Below are positions 21,974 through 27,733 of a DNA stretch of 27,733 bases, one piece after another. Under the pieces are notes generated by a model. The model made no database searches, had not been told where the DNA came from, and was given only the letters and a program-made list of their open reading frames with translations. Numbering within the stretch: position 1 is the first letter of the stretch; each line of letters begins with the position of its first letter. The position numbers and the translations under genes were made by a program. This DNA comes from Rhodospirillales bacterium (GTDB taxonomy: Bacteria > Pseudomonadota > Alphaproteobacteria > Rhodospirillales > JAPHTL01), in the NCBI GenBank assembly GCA_026193355.1, contig JAPHTL010000215.1, forward strand, positions 1 through 27,733, in the 5' to 3' direction.

Positions 21974-23812
21974 TCAGGAGGACAAACCGTTGAAGTCGTC
22001 CAGCAGCATGGCGATACGACCGCTGTCGATCTGTTCCATGACAGCGCCGGCGCGGCGGTTCGCCTCGACCATATCCAGTTCCCGGACCCGTTGCTTGATC
22101 CGGGGAATGTTGGCCGGAACCATCGACAGATCGCGGATGCCAAGGCCCAGCAGCAGCACGGTGAAGCGAGGGTCGCCCGCCATTTCGCCACAAACGGATA
22201 TGGGTATCCGCGCGCGCAAAGCCGCCATCGTGGCGAACTGAACGAGGCGCAGAACAGCCGGGTGCAGGGGATTGTAAAGGTAGGCGACCTGTTCGTCGGA
22301 ACGGTCGATGGCAAGGGTGTACATGGTCAGGTCGTTGGACCCTATGGCGAAAAAATCACTGGCCATGGCCAGAGCGTCCGCCGAGAGGGCCGCGCCCGGA
22401 ACCTCGATCATCACGCCGAGAGGCGGCAGGGTTTCGGCCATCGCAACCTTGCGGCGCTTCAGGCGGGCCGCCACCTTCTTGAGTATCTCGCGCGCCTTGC
22501 GGACCTCGGCGACCGTCGAAACCATGGGCAGCAAAATGCGGACCGGCCCGTGCTTCCCGGCGCGAAGGATGGCCGCGAACTGGGTTTCCAGAACATCCGT
22601 ACGCTTCAGGGACAGACGGACACCCCGCAGCCCAAGCGCCGAACTGACGCTTTCACCGATATCGCCGAGCAATGTCTGGGCGATCTTTTCGCCGCCGATA
22701 TCAAGGGTGCGAATGGTGACGGGGGAACCCTTCATCTTGCCGACGATGTCGCGGAACAGGGCGTACTGCTCGTCTTCGCTGGGCAGATCATCACGGTTCA
22801 TGAACATGAATTCCGTGCGCAGCAGGCCGATGCCGCGCGCGCCCATTCGATCCACCATGTCCATTTCAAGCGGCAGTTCGACGTTCGCGTTAAGCTGGAT
22901 CTCGACGCCATCGCGGGTGACGGCCGGAACCCGGCGCAACCGCACCAGCTTCTTTTCCTCGCTCAGGCGTTCGGCGCGACGGCGGCCAACCTCAACCAGG
23001 GTTGCGGCGCCGGGGTTGACGATGATGCGCCCCCCGTCACCATCAATCACCAGCGTATCGCCAGTTTTTACCGCGCTCATGATCCCGGTTGCGCCGGCAA
23101 CCGCGGGCAGCCCCAGGGCGCGGGCCATGATCGCCACGTGCCCCTCTGCCCCACCAAGCACCGTGGCGAAACCGTGAATTCGTCTGGGGTCCATCTGGGC
23201 GGTATCGGCGGGTGTCAGTTCCTCGGCCACCACGATGCTGCCTTCCGGCAATTCGGACATCGAACGATAGGGCGTTTTCGTCAGGCTACGAATCAGGCGA
23301 TGGGCCACATGGCGAATGTCATCGAGCCGGGCGGCAAGATAGGCATCGTCCATTTCGGCAAAACCGGCCGACAGTTCCGTCAGTTCCGCCTGGACAGCAG
23401 CCTCGGCGTTCATGCGGTTTTCCGTTATCCGCTTTTCAACCCCGCGCAGCAGCCGTGAACCCTTGAGCATATGGCCGTAAGCCTCAAGCAGGTAGGCCAG
23501 TTCCTCACCCGCCGAGCCGGGCAATGTTTCGGCCTTGGCGCGCAGGCGGCGGACCTGACGGGCGGCGCGGGAGACGGCAGCGCGAAAACGATCACATTCG
23601 TCTTCGATGCCGTTTTCGGGAATTTCGTACTCCGGCACTTCGAGGGTGCCGGTTTCGCGCAGATATGCGGTGCCGATGACAATTCCAGGCGACACGCCGA
23701 GGCCGCTGACGATCACCTCCGCAGGTGTCGCCGCAGAAGCGGATGCGGCGCGGCTGGAACGCCGCGTCTTGCGGGGTTTCGCCTTCACCTGCTTTCCTGT
23801 TTTTCTGGCCAT
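21974..23812 (-). CDS. ptsP: Phosphoenolpyruvate--protein phosphotransferase (PTS enzyme I)
   Basis: A 612-residue cytoplasmic enzyme I, which takes phosphate from PEP and passes it to HPr. The core starts at about 33 (EVIVSGLGVSPGIVIG). The phospho-accepting His225 is in GGAEGHVAIMARALG, a variant of the usual GGRTSHTAIMAR. The PEP-binding barrel follows, with GIGLLRTEFMFMNRDDLPSEDEQ, FAIGSNDLTMYTLAIDR and the catalytic cysteine in VCGEMAGDP. The N-terminal GAF domain of classical EI-Ntr is missing. Instead there is an extension of about 30 residues with ten Lys or Arg in the first 21. The next gene upstream is HPr, 25 bases away, and no PTS permease is nearby, so it serves a regulatory phosphorelay. 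The start ATG has an AGCAGGGA just before it, rather close; no better start is seen. Confidence 0.94.
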   Translation of the reverse strand: MARKTGKQVKAKPRKTRRSSRAASASAATPAEVIVSGLGVSPGIVIGTAYLRETGTLEVPEYEIPENGIEDECDRFRAAVSRAARQVRRLRAKAETLPGSAGEELAYLLEAYGHMLKGSRLLRGVEKRITENRMNAEAAVQAELTELSAGFAEMDDAYLAARLDDIRHVAHRLIRSLTKTPYRSMSELPEGSIVVAEELTPADTAQMDPRRIHGFATVLGGAEGHVAIMARALGLPAVAGATGIMSAVKTGDTLVIDGDGGRIIVNPGAATLVEVGRRRAERLSEEKKLVRLRRVPAVTRDGVEIQLNANVELPLEMDMVDRMGARGIGLLRTEFMFMNRDDLPSEDEQYALFRDIVGKMKGSPVTIRTLDIGGEKIAQTLLGDIGESVSSALGLRGVRLSLKRTDVLETQFAAILRAGKHGPVRILLPMVSTVAEVRKAREILKKVAARLKRRKVAMAETLPPLGVMIEVPGAALSADALAMASDFFAIGSNDLTMYTLAIDRSDEQVAYLYNPLHPAVLRLVQFATMAALRARIPISVCGEMAGDPRFTVLLLGLGIRDLSMVPANIPRIKQRVRELDMVEANRRAGAVMEQIDSGRIAMLLDDFNGLSS

Positions 23813-23837
23813 TCCCTGCTTTACGGCGATGCCGTCC

Positions 23838-24116
23838 TCAATCCTCGTCGAACCGGCGATCGATCAGTTCCTCCAGGGCGTCAAGCGCCGCTGCGCCCTC
23901 TGGGCCACGGGCCGAGATTTCGACCTCTGTCCCCGGACCGGCAGCGAACATCATCAGCCCCATGATCGACAGGCCGGAAACCTCCTGACCATTGCGCGTC
24001 ACCGTGACAGAAGCGTCGAATTGCCCCGCCAGCTTGACGAACTTGGCCGCCGCACGGGCATGAAGACCGCGTTTATTGATGATCGTGACACAACGTCGGA
24101 GGTCTTCTCCGCCCAT
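23838..24116 (-). CDS. ptsH: Phosphocarrier protein HPr
   Basis: A 92-residue HPr that carries phosphate from enzyme I to EIIA. The active His19 is in KRGLHARAAAKFVKLA. A second site, Ser50 in SGLSIMGLMMFAA, corresponds to the regulatory serine that HPr kinase phosphorylates, and hprK is encoded three genes upstream, so both forms of modification are possible here. The length is normal, with a short acidic C-terminal tail. It sits between EIIA (36 bases) and enzyme I (25 bases) on one strand. In alphaproteobacteria this set acts in regulation of carbon and nitrogen balance rather than in sugar uptake. Confidence 0.96.
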   Translation of the reverse strand: MGGEDLRRCVTIINKRGLHARAAAKFVKLAGQFDASVTVTRNGQEVSGLSIMGLMMFAAGPGTEVEISARGPEGAAALDALEELIDRRFDED

Positions 24117-24152
24117 CGTTACCCTGCCCTTTCCGATTTCACACGCGCGCCG

Positions 24153-24560
24153 TCAGTCCCTTTCCTGGGCCAGCAGCTGTGACGCGATATTGATGTATTT
24201 GCGGCCTGCTTCCTGCGCGCAGGCCACGGCCCTGGCAAGATTTTCCGTCTTTCGAACACTGGCCAGTTTTATCAACATCGGCAGATTGACACCGGCCAGA
24301 ACCTCGACATTCGCCTTGTCCATGATGGAAATGGCAAGGTTGGACGGCGTTCCGCCGAACATGTCGGTCAAAAGGGCGACACCGTCGCCTTCGTCAACGG
24401 CGGAGACGCACTCCAGAATTTCAGTCCGGCGACGTTCCATATCGTCTTCCGGCCCGATACAGACGACCTTTACGTTTTCCTGGCCGCCGACAACATGTTC
24501 CAAGGCCGAAACGAGTTCTACGGCCAGCCTGCCATGCGTCACAAGCACCAATCCGATCAT
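24153..24560 (-). CDS. PTS EIIA component, mannose family
   Basis: A 135-residue stand-alone EIIA of the mannose (AgaF/ManX) family. The phosphorylated His9 is in GLVLVTHGRLAVEL, and VALLTDMFGGTPSNLA is the conserved active-site loop. No IIB, IIC or IID gene is present, so it probably has a regulatory job as the output of the HPr relay. In other alphaproteobacteria such EIIA proteins sit next to HprK and HPr and are linked to the ChvG/ChvI system, which fits this locus. It is 36 bases from HPr and 58 bases downstream of rapZ. Confidence 0.94.
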   Translation of the reverse strand: MIGLVLVTHGRLAVELVSALEHVVGGQENVKVVCIGPEDDMERRRTEILECVSAVDEGDGVALLTDMFGGTPSNLAISIMDKANVEVLAGVNLPMLIKLASVRKTENLARAVACAQEAGRKYINIASQLLAQERD

Positions 24561-24618
24561 CGGAAGCCCCTCGATCCTTTTACTCCACGGCGGAGGCGCA
24601 CTCTAACCGATGATGCGC

Positions 24619-25527
24619 TCATTGAATATCCCTGTGATGAACCTGCACCGCCTGCCCCTGCGTACGCAGCCATGACGCCAGTTTTTCCGCCATGAAAACA
24701 GAGCGATGGCGGCCGCCGGTGCAGCCAAACGCAATGGTCAGATAGCTGCGCCCTTCGTCCCTGTATCGCGGAAGCAGCGGACCCAGAAGCGATATCAGGT
24801 TGCCGAAGAACGATTCCCAATCCCTGTCCTTTTCAATGAAGGCCGCCACCGCAGGATCCCTCCCGGTCAGTGGGCGCAGTGATTCGTCATAATGGGGGTT
24901 GGCGAGAAACCGCACGTCGAAGACAAGATCGGCTTCTCGCGGCAGACCTCGACGGAATCCGAAGGAATCCACGATGACGGTCAGGCCAAGTTGCGAATCC
25001 ACCCCGAAACGCGTGTTCAGGACCCGCGTCAGATCACCGATCGCCATGTCGGTCGTATCGATCGTCACGTCGGCGCGGTCGCGCAATGGCGCGAGAAGCC
25101 GCCGTTCGTGCCGGATGCCATCGATCACCGGCCTGTCAGTGGCAAGCGGGTGGCGGTGGCGTGTTTCGCTGTAACGGTTGCGCAGGGCATCGTCGGCGCA
25201 GTCCAGAAACAGCACCTGCACCTCGGCATTCAGGATATCGAGCTGCGCAAGAAAGGCATCGACGGCAAAGTCGCGGGTCCGGATATCGACCCCGACGGCG
25301 ATCGGGCGTTCCAGACCACCGCCGGGCAACAGCGGCTCGAGAGGACGCGCAAGGCTGGGCAGCAGCGACAGCGGGATATTGTCCGCGGTCTCAAAGCCCA
25401 TATCCTCCAGCGCCTTCAGCGCCGTCGTTCGCCCGGCCCCGGACATGCCGGTCACCAAAAGAACGGTTCGCCTCGTTTCCACCGTACCCGCCCCCTTCCC
25501 CCCGGATGCCGCCTTCCCGTCCGTCAT
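24619..25527 (-). CDS. rapZ: RNase adapter protein / nucleotide-binding protein RapZ (YvcJ family)
   Basis: A 302-residue P-loop protein. In E. coli RapZ binds the sRNA GlmZ and delivers it to RNase E to control GlmS and thereby amino-sugar synthesis; in other bacteria the family role is less defined. Walker A VTGMSGAGRT is at 25-34. VDIRTRDF, LFLDCADDALRNRYSETRHRHPL and VIDGIRHERRLLAPLRDRAD follow. The C-terminal half has SFGFRRGLPREADLVFDVRFLANP (quoted in part as DVRFLANPHY) and the GCTGGRHRSVF loop. The N-terminus is about 17 residues longer than in E. coli but begins at the ATG that overlaps the hprK stop as ATGA, so this start is preferred. Translational coupling to hprK is likely. Confidence 0.95.
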   Translation of the reverse strand: MTDGKAASGGKGAGTVETRRTVLLVTGMSGAGRTTALKALEDMGFETADNIPLSLLPSLARPLEPLLPGGGLERPIAVGVDIRTRDFAVDAFLAQLDILNAEVQVLFLDCADDALRNRYSETRHRHPLATDRPVIDGIRHERRLLAPLRDRADVTIDTTDMAIGDLTRVLNTRFGVDSQLGLTVIVDSFGFRRGLPREADLVFDVRFLANPHYDESLRPLTGRDPAVAAFIEKDRDWESFFGNLISLLGPLLPRYRDEGRSYLTIAFGCTGGRHRSVFMAEKLASWLRTQGQAVQVHHRDIQ

Positions 25528-25958
25528 TGAACGAGTCCTGCGGCGCCATCCACGACACGCGCGGCAACCCGCACTTTCGCTGGAGCGGACGCCTCGAAGG
25601 GGTTCAGGCGGACAAGGGGAAGTATATGGCCGAGAATCTCCGCACTGGCGGGGTTCGGCAGGCGTTCGACCTCATCAGAGGGAACAAGATCGACAATCAG
25701 GCCCACCGGCGCTTCGTGTACATGGCGAATTTCGACGATACCGATACCGCGAATCTCCATCCTGCCGGCCAGCGTTGACGGGGGGGTGGCGCAGACCCAG
25801 TCCTCTTTCAGATCCAGATCCACCCGGTCATCCGCGACCAGCCGTGCGCCGCCGTCGATCAGGCGCAGCGCCAGATCCGATTTCCCGCAACCAGGCGGGC
25901 CACGAAGGACCACGCCGATGCCTTCGATCAATATGCAGGTTCCGTGAATCTGGGTCAT
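25524..25958 (-). CDS. hprK: HPr kinase/phosphorylase, short alphaproteobacterial form
   Basis: A 144-residue protein that equals only the C-terminal catalytic domain of Firmicute HprK. Walker A is RGPPGCGKSDLALRL (19-33), VADDRVDL carries the metal-binding acids, and AGRMEIRGIGIVEI (64-77) is the HprK signature. The N-terminal domain is missing, which is normal in alphaproteobacteria. The ATG at 25958 (MTQIHGTC) matches the usual start of these short forms and has a weak GGA before it. A GTG at 26003 would add 15 residues and has no visible ribosome-binding site. The product should phosphorylate Ser50 of HPr encoded nearby. Its stop overlaps the rapZ start by 4 bases. Confidence 0.9.
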   Translation of the reverse strand: MTQIHGTCILIEGIGVVLRGPPGCGKSDLALRLIDGGARLVADDRVDLDLKEDWVCATPPSTLAGRMEIRGIGIVEIRHVHEAPVGLIVDLVPSDEVERLPNPASAEILGHILPLVRLNPFEASAPAKVRVAARVVDGAAGLVQ

Positions 25959-26062
25959 CGTTTCCGGTTCATCGCACCACCCAACGAAGGTACGGTCAGT
26001 CACCGTAACAAGCCATCAGGGTGGAGCGGCGCGCGTCGGGAGTCAACGGCATCCGTATCCGG

Positions 26063-27733
26063 TTACTTGTCAGGCTTCTTCCGTTTGCCTGCCGAAGGCG
26101 GCAACAGTGGAAGACGAACGGTAAACCGCGCCCCGGTAACCGCGCCGTCCGCATCGCGCCGGTTTTCACCCGTGATGTCGCCGCCATGCGTTTCCATGAT
26201 CTGGCGCGAGATGCTGAGCCCAAGGCCCGAATGCTTGCCGAATGCCTCGCCGGTGGGGCGTTCCGAATAAAAGCGGTCGAAAATCCTGTCTTCCCGGCTC
26301 TCAGGAAGGCCTGGGCCATTGTCGTCCACCGTGATTTTCACCACCTTCGCCTTGCGGTCGGCAACCATGCAAACGGACACTTCGCCGCCGGGCGGGCTGA
26401 AACTTGCCGCATTGGAGAACAGATTCCGGAAAACCTGAACCAGCCGGCCTTCGATACCTTCAACCATCACCGGGGCATCGCCCTCCAGCCGGAAGGTGAT
26501 CCTTGGCGCATCCTCACGACGGGTCGCCTCGTTCACGTCCACCAGACCCGCGACAAGGGCCGAAATCTCCAGCGGCGCCGTTTCGGCCCGCGAGAGCTCA
26601 GAATCGAGGCGTGACGCATCGGAAATATCGCTGATCAGTCGGTCGAGCCGCTCCACATCCTGCTGTATCACTTCCATCAGCTTTTCGCGCGACGCCGGGT
26701 CGTCAATGCGCGCCGCCGTTTCCACAGCGCTGCGCAGTGATGTGAGCGGATTCTTGATCTCGTGCGAAACGTCGGCGGCAAACTGTTCGATGGCGTCCAT
26801 CCGGCGCCACAGGGCCTCGGTCATGTCGCTGAGCGCGCTGGACAGATCGCCAATCTCGTCACGCCGCCGCGACAGATCGGGAATCCTGTGCTGACGGTGT
26901 GCGCCATGACGGACCAGATCGGCCGCCGCCGCCAGCCTGTTCAGGGGCCGCGCGATGGTTCCCGCCAGATAGACCGACAGCATGAAGGTAACCGTCAGGG
27001 TGACGGCGAATACCTTGAGAATATCTATCCGGACATCAAGCACAGCGGCATCAATCTCGCGGCTGTCCTTCGACAGCATCACCGCGCCGAGCACCACCTT
27101 GTAGCGCTGCACCGGCACCGCAACAGAAAGCAGCAGGACGCCGGAACCCAGTTTCCTGACCATCGCCGCCCGATCGCCTTCAAGCGCGGCCATCGATTCC
27201 TCGTAATGGCTGCCATGCTGGATCGAATATTCCTCATAGCGCGGGATCGCCTCCTTTCCCGAAAGCCAGGCCAGCGTTCCGGAATAAACGCCAGACAACG
27301 CACCTGTCACGGCGCTGTCGTCTGGCGGGGTCAGTTCCTCGCTTTCAACCAGCCCCGCGATGTAACGACTATCGACCAGCAGGGTGCCGTCCGGCCCGAA
27401 AAGGCGCGCCCGACTGTGGGATGTTTCGACCATGCGATGAAGCATCTGCCGCGCCGATTCGCGAACGAAGCTCTGTGTTCCCGGCGTTTGCGGCGCAACC
27501 GCCCCTTCGGCCAGCGCACCAGCGACCATCTCGGCATGGGTGAACATGCTGTCCAGTTCGGCCTCGATCAGGCCGCGGCGGTATTCGCCAAGGAACAGGA
27601 TGCCACCGGCCAACAGGGCCAACGCCAGGATATTGACGGCCAGAATGCGTCGCGTGATGGGCGAAAGAAGGCGCTCATGGACAGGCCCGCGGGGCAAGGA
27701 CCTCCCTTTTTGTGTCCCGTTCACCGCCGCCGC
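26063..27733 (-). CDS. chvG: ChvG-like sensor histidine kinase (5' end at window edge)
   Basis: A membrane sensor kinase. LLSPITRRILAVNILALALL leads into a first helix (about 27-46). A periplasmic sensor region of about 190 residues follows, then a second helix (about 235-256), a HAMP domain, and the H-box FAADVSHEIKNPLTSL with His321 (numbering from GTG at 27724). The ATPase part shows NLFSNAASFSPPGG, VDDNGPGLP and HSGLGLSISRQI. The N-terminal wording and the IKNPLTSLRSAVE box are typical of ChvG/ExoS kinases, which pair with ChvI and respond to acid or envelope stress. The frame is open to the window edge. GTG at 27724 is a possible start, but no ribosome-binding site is visible in the nine remaining bases, so the true start may lie outside. 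The gene precedes hprK by about 100 bases, a common alphaproteobacterial order. Confidence 0.9.
   Translation of the reverse strand, partial: AAAVNGTQKGRSLPRGPVHERLLSPITRRILAVNILALALLAGGILFLGEYRRGLIEAELDSMFTHAEMVAGALAEGAVAPQTPGTQSFVRESARQMLHRMVETSHSRARLFGPDGTLLVDSRYIAGLVESEELTPPDDSAVTGALSGVYSGTLAWLSGKEAIPRYEEYSIQHGSHYEESMAALEGDRAAMVRKLGSGVLLLSVAVPVQRYKVVLGAVMLSKDSREIDAAVLDVRIDILKVFAVTLTVTFMLSVYLAGTIARPLNRLAAAADLVRHGAHRQHRIPDLSRRRDEIGDLSSALSDMTEALWRRMDAIEQFAADVSHEIKNPLTSLRSAVETAARIDDPASREKLMEVIQQDVERLDRLISDISDASRLDSELSRAETAPLEISALVAGLVDVNEATRREDAPRITFRLEGDAPVMVEGIEGRLVQVFRNLFSNAASFSPPGGEVSVCMVADRKAKVVKITVDDNGPGLPESREDRIFDRFYSERPTGEAFGKHSGLGLSISRQIMETHGGDITGENRRDADGAVTGARFTVRLPLLPPSAGKRKKPDK

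Noticed and set aside
22091..23458. 455-codon open frame antisense to enzyme I
   Set aside because: Same cause: its translation is rich in Gly, Arg, His and Gln without any domain, while the minus-strand frame is a complete enzyme I.

Overview
This window reads as a chromosomal segment of a free-living alphaproteobacterium, most likely of the Rhodospirillales type. The protein families, the GC-rich codon use, the short N-domain-less HPr kinase, the DivL-like kinase, the ChvG-like kinase and the alphaproteobacterial type of AddB all point that way. The species cannot be named from sequence alone. No tRNA, rRNA, CRISPR array, insertion sequence or prophage gene was seen. There is no gene-free stretch above 300 bases; the longest is 1649-1872.

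Left part (1-6262): the 3' end of folC converges, with only 3 bases between, on a divergently expressed gene for an unknown secreted beta-rich protein. Opposite it starts a plus-strand operon of three genes. These are a 903-residue transporter resembling ATP/ADP-type nucleotide translocases with a long HEAT-repeat tail, a free-standing cyclic-nucleotide-binding domain protein, and a YqjM-type old yellow enzyme. A strong bidirectional terminator closes the operon.

Centre (6292-15384): a minus-strand housekeeping block reads, in transcription order, tsaE, amgK-like kinase, murU-like nucleotidyltransferase, addB, addA and then trxA. The genes up to addA overlap or nearly touch, so they are probably co-transcribed and translationally coupled. 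They link tRNA t6A formation, cell-wall sugar recycling and recombinational DNA repair.

Middle insertion (15497-17854): a plus-strand pair encodes a thioredoxin-reductase-like ferredoxin-NADP reductase and a dihaem cytochrome c4-like protein. It faces a 36-residue single-helix membrane protein, which has its own good promoter, and a single-domain rhodanese.

Right part (17959-27733), all minus strand: in transcription order it encodes a ChvG-type sensor kinase (5' end at the window edge), HPr kinase HprK, RapZ, an EIIA of the mannose family, HPr, enzyme I, S-adenosylhomocysteine hydrolase with its own terminator, and a DivL-like kinase. The HPr, enzyme I, EIIA and HprK proteins form a regulatory phosphotransfer chain with no sugar permease nearby. 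The DivL-like protein carries Tyr where histidine kinases carry the phosphorylated His.

The items most worth a second look are the transporter/HEAT plus cyclic-nucleotide-domain module with its divergent secreted partner, the Tyr-type kinase with a dyad over its likely promoter, and the tiny membrane protein with a palindrome over its -35 element.
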